A DNA stretch of 64,000 bases from Antitrichia curtipendula. Lineage: Eukaryota > Streptophyta > Bryopsida > Hypnales > Leucodontaceae. Each line of letters begins with the position of its first letter. Positions within the stretch are counted from its first letter, which is position 1. This document shows positions 24,480 to 36,200 of this stretch, one piece after another. The position numbers and the translations under genes are program-made. The DNA lies in NCBI GenBank assembly GCA_951230915.1, contig OX579635.1, forward strand, positions 35,464,001 to 35,528,000, written 5' to 3'. The notes beneath the pieces are model-generated. The model worked only from the letters and a program-made list of their open reading frames with translations. It was not told the origin of the DNA and searched no databases.

Positions 24480-27240
24480 TTTCTACAATAGGTTTTTGAA
24501 ATACATTCATAATCCGCCCAATGGATTGATGCCAATACTTTTAGGAGTAAAAATGTATTTCAAGACAACATCTTGCATCTTTATTGTTGTCCTCCATTGA
24601 AGGTTAATTACCTAGAATATCCACACTACCAAACAACATGAGTAAGATAGAATAATAAAATTTTATTCATGTAGGCAAAGATCTTACTTGAAAACATTCA
24701 TAATTCATTTAGTAGACACCAACATTATTAACCCCTAAAGTTCTTTGACTATGTTATCATCAAAAATGCTCAAAAACTGCCATTTTTAGTATAAGTATCA
24801 AATTTTTGAAAAATATCATTTTTAGACACATGTAATCATAGGATCTTGTAGGACGCTAGATTGAGAAGATGTGGACAAAATTTCAGAATTTTCCACTATA
24901 TAAATTGCAAGATATTAGCATTTGAAGTGACAAAAATCTTTTTTTTGGTCTCTGAGGAAAAATAGGTAGCTGTGCTTCACAAGGTCACATTTGTATGAAA
25001 AAATGCCCAAAATGGTGGTGCTTCTTTGCATTCAATCTTCAAGGCAAGTTGACTACATGCTTGAAAATTTTCAGATCATTTGGAATCATACAACGTATAC
25101 GAAAAAATAATCAATAGAAAAATGTAGAGAATGGTTCAAAATACAAAATTGTTAACGATTTATTTATATAATTGAAAAACGTCATTCCCAATGGTTGCAA
25201 TGTTGTAATAAACAGTCTACATCGTGTGTTTCTATTTTTTCCAAAAATATTGAGAATTGAATAAAAAATAAAAAACTTCAAAGTTTATTATTGAGTAGAG
25301 AATTCATAACTGCCCGCAAACTAAAACACCTCATACATATATATCTAATAAACCAATTTCAAATTTTTGTTTTTGAAAAAAGTGATTTTTTCAAATTTGT
25401 CTAAGTTGCCCAAGTTGAAAAACAAACCACATATTAGGTCAGAACTTTTTACTCGTACTTCCAAATGTCCTAAAATTTAGTGTACATGAAAGGTATTCCT
25501 TGTCTACACCTTCTATTAAAATTTGGGCCAAAAGCATGGAAATCTCTAGTCACACATACCTGCCCAAAATTTCTATGTTGCCAAAAAACATAGCTTGGTC
25601 CTTTAGAGGTTAATGTAGGAAAATCTAAAAGTGTTATTTTTCAATTGCACATAATTTTATAATTAAATTGGTACAATATTCATACATACTAATTGATAAA
25701 TGAAAATAAATTTTGACACATGAAGTAATGCAGCATTTGGATAACGCATACAAAAGTTACAAGAAATCTTAGTTCTTTTGGAAAATAGTCTAGAATCATT
25801 TTTTAAACAATAGGTGGTTACTAAATTGGATATATGTATATATACCAATATTTGTGGGGTATCTCTATTTGGTGGATTCTTAAAATGTACCCCCAAAGTA
25901 CATCCTGCATCCTAATTGCCTTCTTCTACTAAAGTGTAAATTATCTCAAATGCCATCATATTGCCATTAAGATAAATTAGTAAAATAAAATTCTTGTAGG
26001 TAAAGAACTTATGTCACCTGGTCTAACAAAAACTTGTACAAAAATCATGAGACCTTAAATGACAATACTTGTCACATCGCCTAAGAATATACAATCTCCT
26101 TTCTTCAATATACTTGCATGCACTTCATCCATTTCTCGATGCTCTTGTACTAACCTCTCAAAAACATTCATGAACTACCTAGTATTTGCCAACCCTCAAA
26201 GAGGATAAAGTGTGCTCTAAGTGAATATATCGCATCCTAACTATTGCCCTTTACTTAAAAAATAATATATCCAAATTGTCTTTACACTTCCACACATACA
26301 AAATTAAAATAGAATAATAAATAGAATTTTAATAGCCAAGGACCTCATATGAATTGATCCGTCTAGAACCTTGTACAAAAATCATTAACCACAAAGTGAC
26401 CACATCCATTGCATCATTGAAGATTATCCAAAAATCTAACATATTTGCATGTACTTTAGCCATTTTTCAACATTCATTACCTACCCAGTATTTGTCAATC
26501 CATTTAGGATTAAAAATGCACCCAAAGAGAACATCCTACATCATCAATTTCTCCTCTATTGAAAGATAACTTACTTCAAATGCCTTCACATTGTTGTCAA
26601 ACATATTGGATTAAAAAAATATAATTCATATAAGCAAGGACCTTATATAATTGGTCCATGTAGAACCTTGTGTAAAATTTATGAATCACCAAGTGACTAC
26701 ACTCGTGACATCACTGAAGAATAACAAACCTCCTTTTCAAACCTCCTTAGATGCACTTCATCCATTTCCTAACACTATTGCAACAACCTCTTAAAAACAT
26801 TCATCACCTACCAAGTATTTGCTCAGGAGTTAAAATTTCCTTGAAGAGATTGACATCCTAAAAATTAGCAATAGACCTTTCTTAAAAAATAACTTTTCTA
26901 AAATGCCTCAAACTGCCATATATACATATTTCGTACTAAAATAGTCAAATAGAATTCCTGCAGACAAGGACCTTGCATTCCAAACTGACCTATCCTAATT
27001 CTTGTACAAAATCACAAGACACCCAAAAACTATCCTTGTCACATCGCCCAAGAATAACCAGATCCCACTTTCCCATCACACTCAGATGCACTTCATCCAT
27101 TTTCTGATACTCCCACACTGACTCACCTCTCAAAATCATTCACAACCTACCTTGTATCCCCCACCCATCTTAGGAATTATTAAAATATATCCCAAATGAA
27201 CATCCTGCATTGTAATTGGCCTCCCCTATTCAATTTTGCC
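24480..27240. repeat. Diverged tandem array, unit about 300-330 bp
   Basis: Recurring block: a GCAAGGACCTTATAT-like motif, AGAACCTTGTACAAAAATCAT, CACATCGCC-AAGAATA, ATGCACTTCATCCATTT, CATTCATNACCTACCNAGTATTTG and a CATCCTRCATC segment. Units start near 24660, 25990, 26330, 26630 and 26955. The array is split by element C2 (24728-25613). Confidence 0.75.
24728..25613. mobile_element. TTAA-flanked element C2
   Basis: TTAA at 24728-24731 and 25610-25613; ends CCCCTAAAGTTCTTTGAC and, reversed, CCTCTAAAGGACCAAGC. It contains the family core (TAGGATCTTGTA, ACAAAATTTCAGAATTTT, GCAAGATATTAGCATTTGAA) shared with 46876-47805. 886 bp, no transposase frame. It interrupts a tandem array. Confidence 0.75.
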
Positions 27241-27303
27241 GCACTCAATATCAATGTTCTTTCTATTGGTGAAATTTTGTCACATCTAACAGATTGAAAT
27301 AAG

Positions 27304-27719
27304 TAAGGTAGTGTGCTCTAAAAGCGCCCATCTTCTTCAAAACCGCCCCTATTTTTAGGTGGAGAATGGAGATGGGGTGATCCTTAAATGGACCAGTTTA
27401 ACAATTGAATGCATTGAGAAAAAATAGTTTTTTCTATGGCAAGAGCCAATCATTGTCTTTGATTTCCGCACATTTCTTTACAAGTTCCAAGTGGACAGAT
27501 TTTGGAAGACCTATGTTCACAAATAGGTGCCTATGCCCCGAATCTTTGAAAATTTATAGGTAATTAAAAAATGCTTGGAAAAATACAAAACCACTTGTAT
27601 TAGGTAACACATCTATTTTTCTTTTTCTGGAAACTGATCCAAAAATATTTTCGTCCACAGAAGCCTGTGAAAAAGGCGGACCAGCCCTTAAATGATCGCT
27701 TTAAGAGCATATTACCTTA
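27304..27719. mobile_element. Family B TA-flanked element, copy 2
   Basis: TA at both edges; ends AGGTAGTGTGCTCTAAAAGC and, reversed, AGGTAATATGCTCTTAAAGC. 412 bp, inverted relative to 7447-7881. Lies about 660 bp upstream of the first exon of the MOS1-like gene. Confidence 0.85.
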
Positions 27720-27859
27720 GAGTTACAACCCTCCAAATATTCTTCAATGCAGTGAGGACAGCAAAGGATTAACTTAGTAAAAACACACCCAGATGACTAA
27801 CCCAGATTAATTAATTAGAAAACACTAGTAAAATTAAGCCTAAAATTAACTTCCTGTAG

Positions 27860-28376
27860 GCCAGGCCCGGCGCCCGGCACTTCCTTCCGTCCCCCTTGAA
27901 AGCCTTCCATTCCTTTTTCTTTTCTTCGGGGCCCTTTGGTCGCACACACAGACACACTCAGAGAGAAAGAAACGGGACATAGAGCCCGTCGTCTCCTTCA
28001 TTTGCCAAGACGACATAAGCTTCCATAGCTTGCCCCATCCATCGGTGGCGAAGGAGCCGTCATCGCCATCGCCATCACCGTTATCATCATCATCATCGTC
28101 GTCATCGTTACCACCATCCTCCTCTTCTCCTCATGACCATCCCTTGTTCCGTTTCCGAAAGAATCATATTGTTGCAATTCCATTTCGTGGATGCTCGCTT
28201 CTTAGGGTTGCAGCTCGGGAGCCACACAGGTTAGGGTTTGGGGGCGCCAGCAAGAGAAGAGGAGAGGGAAAGGAAGGGAAGGGAAGGGAGGAAGCGGCAG
28301 CAGTAGCAGGGACAGGCCTTGGGGGCGTTCATGCTGATGCAGCAGGAAGAAGCGCGTGGTTGCGGCAGCACGATCT
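27860..28376 (+). promoter_or_regulatory. Promoter/5' leader of the MOS1-like gene with upstream ATGs and an ATC/CCT-rich microsatellite
   Basis: A GC-richer stretch follows AT-rich spacer. It holds a CA/GA-rich tract (27940-27970), an imperfect ATC/GTC trinucleotide run (about 28058-28110) and an AGGGA-rich purine tract (28255-28295). Three upstream ATG frames are visible: 28133-28234 (33 codons), 28191-28205 (4 codons), and 28331-28396 (21 codons), which overlaps the main ATG at 28377 in another frame. The transcription start is not visible and a leader intron cannot be excluded, so which of these are in the mRNA is unknown. Confidence 0.5.
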
Positions 28377-30222
28377 ATGGCGCGAGCCGCTGGTAGCAAC
28401 ACAAAGTTTGCTTCTGTGAACTTGAACAAAAGCTATGGCAAGCCCGCGGCAGGCGCAGGAGGCGCGGGCGGAGGCGCGTCGGGTGGGAGTGGAAGCGGCA
28501 ATGGAAGTGGTGGACGTTTGGCGCGGACGGGGTCGGGGTCTTCTTCGTCGTTGGCCTCCTCGGGGGGCATGCTGTTGTTGTCGCGGCAAGGGGCGGTGCT
28601 GCCTGCTGCTTCGAAAGGAGGGAAGGTGATTGTGCCGAGGCCGGTTAATCTGCCGTCGTTGCGACGGGAGCATGCGGGGAATGATCCTTCTATTGCGCTT
28701 GTTGGCGGCTCCGGGTCTGCGGGATGGACCAAAGCGCCGCCTCTGGTGGTGGAAGAGGCGCCTGTTGCTGCTGCTGCGTCGGCTTCGACGTCGGAGTCGG
28801 GAACCACTGGTATGTCGTTGTGGTTGTGCGTTGTTGGAGATCGTGATTCACGCATCGACGGAGAGTAGCGTGTTTTTTTTTTTTTTTTGATCGGCATTGG
28901 GAGGTTCTTTTGGTTTGAGGTCTGGAGCGGTTATGAAGGGTGAGAATCCGGGAGGAGTGTTGACTTGGAACGCATGATCTAATGTTTTTGTAAGCTTCTG
29001 CGGTGGTTGATGATGGCTCTCGTTTTTCAAGAACGAGTTATGTGAGTGTTTTGATCGTGCTGGGGCAATGCACGTCGTTATTACTCTGTGTCGGGTCAAG
29101 GTAAGGGAGGTGTGCGGATTCGTGCTGTGCGTAGCATCAAGCTTGAGGGCCCGGCGGCTGGTTTTAGTGGAAATAGGAAAGCATGGGAGAGCAGATGGGA
29201 GAGTTAATTAGTTTACCTGAAGTGTGGGATGGGAATAGTGGGACAGTGCTTGTCTTACTTGTCTTCTGGCCCCTGGCATTGCATAGTGGATAGCTGCACA
29301 ATGAGAGGGAAGGCATAGGGAATGTTTGAGATGAATATTCTGTGAAGAAGACTTCGTCTTGGGCGTCTCTTTAAATATGATAGCTGAGAGTTTTTCATAT
29401 TTAGGGTTGGTGACGTTGTGGCGGATTTACGGCCCAGTTTGGTGCCTGGGGTGAGGCGATGTAAGGGAAGAGGTTGTTTGGCAATTTTTTCTTTTTTTGT
29501 TTTGAATGCGCGCTCTCGATGCCCTAAACTTATTTCTGCCGCTTGGAGCTTGCTGGCAAAAGCGTGACAGGAGTGTCGTGTCTTCATCTTTTTTAACATT
29601 TCGAAGAGTCAATCGGAAAAGTTGGATGATTACGAGTTTTTAAGAATATGTGGCCTTCAAAATTTGGTGATAGTGCTATAGTTTACGATTTGAGTGAGTG
29701 AAATCACCAGTTCGGATAAATTCCGGAAAAGATGACGAGGGCCGGTCTTGAAGTTGTGAGCATTTGCGTTCGCAGGAATGGCAAGGTTAGCACCAGCACT
29801 GAGTGCCGGATCAACCTGGGGGACTACGCAAACACTATCAGGTCAAACCTCTGCAGGATCTTTGAGTGGAGAACACTGGCCAGTGCCCACACAAGCTGGA
29901 GCTTCTGTAAGCAATCAAGTGACTGTTGGACGACCTGGTGTGTATACACCACCTCGTGCGCGTGCGATGCAAACTCCTACTGTGACAACTGGTCACGTGG
30001 TTGCTGTCGAGAAGGCCGTGGTCTTAAGGGGGGAGGATTTTCCAACTCTGCAAGCCGCTTTGCCCCCAACCCCAGTTTCTGCCCATCAAAAACAGAGAGA
30101 ACAGACTCTGAAGCAGAGAGAGAAGCAGCAGGAACTGAAGGACCAGCAACAGAAACTGCAGCTTTTGTCTGAGCAGCACGCTGTGTTAAAGCCTGACGAA
30201 GTCCTACAGTCTCAGCTTGGAG
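28377..30222 (+). other. BAT2 N-terminal domain of the MOS1-like protein (exons 1-2)
   Basis: Exons 1 and 2 encode residues 1-293. The start MARAAGSNTKFASVNLNKSY and the segment KVIVPRPVNLPSLRREHAGN recall the conserved opening of BAT2/PRRC2 proteins. Exon 2 carries the GEDFPTL signature followed by a glutamine/lysine-rich helix (about 245-285). The exon 1 donor (GTATGT at 28810) and exon 2 acceptor (AG at 29774) give a phase-1 junction that fuses G to GA. The nearest upstream in-frame stop is the TGA at 28335, so the ATG at 28377 is the only in-frame ATG before the conserved block. Confidence 0.85.
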
Positions 30223-33200
30223 GTGGGTGATTTGGGTGATTGATGCAAATGATTGATCTGAATGTATCACCTAGAGCTCGCAAAGGATTCGTTCCTAATG
30301 AGAGGGCACCGAAAGTCAATGTGTCTTTCATGATTGTGTACCACGGGATTATTTAGGAGCTTCAGTAGCTGCGGGGTTTTCTTCACGGACATGAATGGCA
30401 GTAGTTTGCTATGGTATCATTGGCGTCGTGAAAATATATGCTGCAAACTTCTCTTCATCTGTCCGTAAAAACTCGCGATCTTTGTTTTGTTGTTGAATTC
30501 TAATTATTTGATCTTTCTGTCTTTGGGGTTAGGTCCCCAGCTCCAACCTGCGCAGCCGTCATCATCGCAAACGAAGAATGAGCAGATCCAACAGGAAGCC
30601 GCAGAGGAGTCCCTTCGTTTGGAACAACAGCGTCTCACGGACGCAGGATTGTCTGGTCGATCTTCATCCAAAGCTGGAAATTATTCACTCGGGCCTGCAT
30701 CGTCTGGGCAATATCAACGACGTCAATCAAATTGGACAGACGATGAGAGAGACTCTACCTTTCGGCCGCAAGGGGGCAGTTATGTCGAATGGACTGATCG
30801 ATCAGATCGGGAGTCCGATCAACCTGCTAATCGTGTTGGCGAGAACTTTGGTTATGGTCGATCTCTCCCTTCCAGAGAAATTCCTTTTATTCCGGGGCGC
30901 GATGGTCACTCGGGCAAAGTTGCCGAAGGCCGAGAAAGTAGGTTTAGTGGCGATAGTTTTGGTCGTGAGTCTTCGACGGCTGCGTATGGTGCTGATAACA
31001 GTTTTAGTCGAGGTAGCAATGCTGTCCGAGAGGGTGGTTTCCGGGAATGGGGCGGGGGAGTGAATAGAGAATCCAATTTTGGTGGTCGGAGTTTCAGCCG
31101 AGAGGGAAGCAGGGACGGCGGATCCAACAAGAATGGAGGTGACGGACGCCCCAACAGTAGGGGTCGGGATGTATTCGACGATCGGCATGGTTTTGGGAAT
31201 CGGGATGTAGGGCCTCATAGAGATGCAACCACTGGTCGGGAGGGTGGCTCAAATAGGGATAACTTTTTTGGTAGAGACAACAGGCGCATTCAGACTGGAG
31301 ATTTCGACTCAGGTCGAGGCCGAGTTAGCGGTGATAGTTTTCTGAGAAGTGGTGCTTCGGGGGATTTTTTCACTGGGAGAGGCTTCTCAGGCCAGGAACT
31401 ACCTAGTGGGAGGGATAGGCGATTACATGATGGATATCATTTCAATGTTTCGCATGGACGAAGCTCTGAAGAGATTCATGGTTTGGACAACTTTCGTCCA
31501 TCTCAAGGGGTTGGGATAGATCCACCCATGATTCCAATTCTTGGCTTTCGAAGGAAGAAGGAAGAGGCCAAGGAGAATGACTTCCGAGACGAGGAGAGGG
31601 AGGCATTTGAAGCTGAGCTGGAGAGAGTGCAAAAGGCTCAGGAACTGGACCGACAGCGGAAACAAGAGGAGAAAGAGCACGCTGTCGAGAGGGCTCAAAA
31701 AGAGCTAGAAGATCGTGAACGACAGGCTAGAGAGGAAGAAGAGAGACAGGTCGGTAATTCTAAACCTTTGTGGGTCTTATGAGATGGGTTTGATTCCATG
31801 ATGTTCAAATCCTTTTCTATCGAGCTTTATGCTGTGTGGAAGTGGTAAAACACGTCGTGGTATGAAGTGCTCAATCTGTTACGTCTTGAGGATCTTGCAT
31901 GAGGTCATCACATATTTGCACATACAAGTATAAGGCGGATATACTCACAGATCATGCAGATTTTTTTCCTACCGGTTTAGGTTTTGCTTGAACTTGTATA
32001 GTTCGATAGAGACGCCCTTTGTATGGTTATCTGTATATTGTTCTATTATATATTTCCGCGAAGCTTGGGCTCCTCACGGACATTCATGGGAATTTTCTAT
32101 TTTTTCTATTCATTACTTTCTTATGCTAAAATTTCAACATGAGTGAGTCTCCACAGGCCAAAGAAGAAGAGGCAGCTAAAGAGGCAGCTGCCAGAGCCGA
32201 GCGGGAAGCCCTAGAGGCAGCTCAGAAGGTGGAGGATGAGCGAAAGGCTAGGGAGGATGAAAAGCGACAGTTGCAACTGGAAGAAGAACGGAGGAAAGAG
32301 AATGCACGTCGTAAGTTGCTGGAGCTCGAAGAGCGTATAGCAAAACGAGAAGCTGAGAACAAGCAGCAGGAAGATGCTAGGTCTTTACTATACACTGGCT
32401 TTCTCTAGTCTCTTTCGATAATGGCGAAGGCTATCTTGTTAACTTTCTTCTTCGAAATTATGTAGTCAAGTCTCTTATTCCAGTCAAGTACATATTAACG
32501 GCTAGTATTTGGGGTATGGGTTGATTCTGTGTCTGCGAAGTAAATTATGATTTTAGATAGGTTGATCTGTCTGTTGCAAATTGCGTGAATTGTTCAAAAT
32601 TATGCTGTATATCTGGGTTAGTGAAATAAGAATCGTTTATACGCAAGTTTTCGATGTTTTTGATGTATTCGATGTGTGAAGTAACTTCTATTTGATGGAA
32701 CAGACACAACGTGGAGGAAAAGCCAGTAAATGTGTGGCAGAGAGGTGAAGAGGAGGAACTCAGTCGACGGGAAGATATTGAAAGGGAAGAACAAGAGAGA
32801 ATAGTTGCAAGTATCACTGGGACTGCCCATGATGATGACGACCGAGCTCCTCTGAAGCCTTCTGCTGCACTTTCCTACTCTCAGGTGTCTCAGAGGGCAT
32901 TGCAGCCTGAAATTGCTTCTACTGTTAAGTCTTCGGATGTTCAAAGTCCCTCTGCAGAGTTGACTGCCCGTGTCCCTGAGTTTCGTGGCAGTAATATTGC
33001 AGCTGAATCTGAGCGTGGGACCTTAGCTCAGTGGCGGAGGGAGCAACCTGCGGACAGGATTATTGGATCTGCAACACAGATGTATCCGCATCACGGTAGG
33101 CATGAGAACATTGATTTCCAAGCCTCAATTTCTCGTGACCGGGTCTACAATGGTCGAGGTTATGGGGATAGAGGAGATGGCTTTCACGGCGGCCCCCCCA

Positions 33201-36200
33201 ATATTGCGGGTTTCTCTTCGGAAGGGGCCCCTGGAGAATTTTCTCGAAGATCTCATTTCAATGATCAGCGATGGGCAGAAGACTCAGGGTACTTCAATAA
33301 ACAGACAAATCTTAGTCGGACCTCAGTTCCGGACTATGAAACTGGAACTTTAGAAGGTTTGGAAGATAGAGATGATCGGCGATGGGGTAGGGATAGGATG
33401 GATCGATGGCGATCTGGACGAGAGGGTCCTGGCCAACGGCCATCTCCACCTCAAACTCCCCCTTACTTCCATGGCTCTGAGACAACAGAATCTTCCTCCT
33501 ATGGACGTCTTCGACATTCTTTGTCACGGCAGCCACGTGTTCCCCCTCCACCGGGAAGGACGGGGCCTGTGCGACCACCTCCTAGACTTTCTAGTGAACA
33601 AACGTTTATGTCAAATTCTCAAGTTAGGGGAGAAAAGGGCGTGTCTGTACAACAGGAGATAGTGGTAGATAGGACTTCTAGTTTTTCTAGTCAAGATGAT
33701 AATGATGAACTCCTTTCAAAGGATTCTCGTGTAAAAAGTACTGGAGCAGATGTACAACAAGAAGATGCTTCACAGCAGCACGACAAAGCTTGGGGTCCAA
33801 TGCAGAGGGGCTGGCAGCAGTTTCCAACGTCCTCCCTCACACCACCCCGCCCCTTTGCCCAGGTAAGCAATTTTCATCAGATTCACGAATCTTCTTTCAT
33901 TTTGTGGTTACAGCTGTACGTTACATTATAGTGCAGCTTTTGCATTCCACAGCTTACTAAGGCTAATTTTTCCAGGTGTCTCAAGGTCTTTCTCATGAAG
34001 ATTTGAAGGTGGACCACTTTACTCCAGCGCTGGCGAGCAGTACGACTATGCAGAATGGAGATTCTCCTTCCTCATGTCTATCACAATCAGAGGACGATTA
34101 TGAGCTAAAAGTTTCGGTAATTTCTGAGGTCGTATCAGAAATTCACAAGCCAGAACTGCATGTCCAATCGGACGATAAGAGCGTTGACCGGGATGATGAC
34201 CTGGGTCCTACTTATGTGAGTTGTCTTCTTAGTTTTTCTGGGATGCTGTGGCATTGCATATTTTACATTTTAAGTGTTTTTCTCAACATGCATTTTTGGG
34301 TAATATCTTGTTTCTGGTGAGACTATGTTAAGCGCATGTAATAATTTTGGTCAGCAAATATGTCTCTTAGTATTAAGAAGACTCAAAGCTGCAACTGTGG
34401 TAGTGATGTCCAAGCGGAGACTCTCTTGTGTGTATTGAGGGGTTTGAACTCGTTTTTACGGCTCATAGCATCTTGTGCAGTTGTTTATGCTGCTCTTTTG
34501 GCTGACTGGTCGTAATTGCCGATGTAGGTCGATGAAGACGAAGATGGAGATGATGAAGGTGAGGAGGAGGATTACGAGACTTATGAGGGCTATGACGAAG
34601 AGGAAGATGACGATAAAGAGGACGGGCTTGATGAGGTGGATGACCAAGATGAAGGAATATCTGAGCAAGACATGGATAGGGCCGAGGTTGCTCTTGAGGG
34701 AGGTAACGATCAGGGTTACTCCTCAGCAGACCTCAATGAGCGGGTCATTGAAGTTGTAGGAGCAATAGTTGAGGATGGTGACAACTTGCAGGTTCAGGCC
34801 GCAGAACTCGCTCACTCTGGACAATTGCAGGTAGGGCACATTTTTTATCTCCTTGCTTTGGTACATTATGTGTGAAGGTTGTCTCAACCTGATACTATGT
34901 TTTTATTCTAAGTTATTAATTTCCCTATTCTTTGTTATGGATAATTCTGTTGACTTATATGTAGTTTGTTATGGGATATGTACTGTGCAAATGCTGACAC
35001 CAGCCTTTGGGCATGTTCTTCAGATGAATGAGGAGGTGCGTACCAGACTTCTGCCGCAAGAGGAGTCTGAGCAAACAACCTTAAGGCTCTCAGTGACTGG
35101 ATCGACCAAAGAGTCTGATGCTTGTGATGCCCCACCTGCAGCTTCACGACAATTGCAACCGCCTCTGTCTTTCATGGCCTCCTCAATACTACAAGGCAAC
35201 GATAGTTCTAAGTCATCTCCACAACTGACTTCCGATTGGTTATCTGACCTTCACTATCCTTCAGAAGCTCCCATGACTCTGCAATTTGGGCTTCTTCCTG
35301 GTACTTCACTTCTGCAGGGGTCAGTTCCTGCGATTCAAATTGGGTCAATTCAGACACCCCTTCATGTACCTCCTCATGGTGGTCTTCAGCAAGTTTCTCA
35401 TGCGGCTACCATAACTCCTTCGATCCAGTTTGGACAGCTGGCACACCCACCTTCACTGTTGCAGTCAACGCCTGTTTTAAGTCAGTCTGCTCTGGCAGCT
35501 AGTTTGTCGACCCAAATGCAGGCACAAAATGCAGAATCCGATTCTTCCACTAAGGTTAATTTCTGACCCCTTTTTTTCTCTCTAATTATGTATAGGATTG
35601 GGTGGTGTGTCTTTTATTTTCGGTAATCAATTTCAGTATAGGAATTCTGATGACTAAATTGGTGATAATGTTCTCAGCTAATTATTGCTAATTACATCAT
35701 ATTTAGCTGTTTTGTTGAGGTGTGCTATTACGTACACTTTTTTTTGTGCGATGTACATCACGAACTCTTTACGATTGTGTGCTGTGTCTGAGGATAGGTA
35801 TTTTCACATGAGCAACAAGATGTTACTCTGATAAATGCACCAGTCGAAGGGCAGCCTGGAAAGGATTCTATCTCGCTTCAACCTCAGTCACCGTGGATGA
35901 ATCAGTTTGTTTCTGTAGATGAGAAAGTCTCAGTAGTGTTGGAAACAAAGGAGACCAGGTTCACTGCTGGAAGTCCAAGCCTCCGGCCTGAAAGGAGGGT
36001 GCGTGACCGAGGTATGACTCGTGAAGGTCCAAGCAGCATATCTGGTTCAGAGACTTATTCCCGCGCTAAAAATTCTCGTAGAGATTCTGCCAACCAGCGT
36101 TCACCTCAAGAATCTGCAATCCTACAAGGTAAAGCCATGCTTTATGTGACTTTGGCTTTATCTAGGAAGGGAACATTCGTAAGTAGTATCGGTGAAGACT

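Noticed and set aside
28030..28419. 129-codon frame covering the leader of the MOS1-like gene
   Set aside because: It encodes Ser/Pro runs from the trinucleotide repeat and is out of frame with the conserved exon 1 protein.
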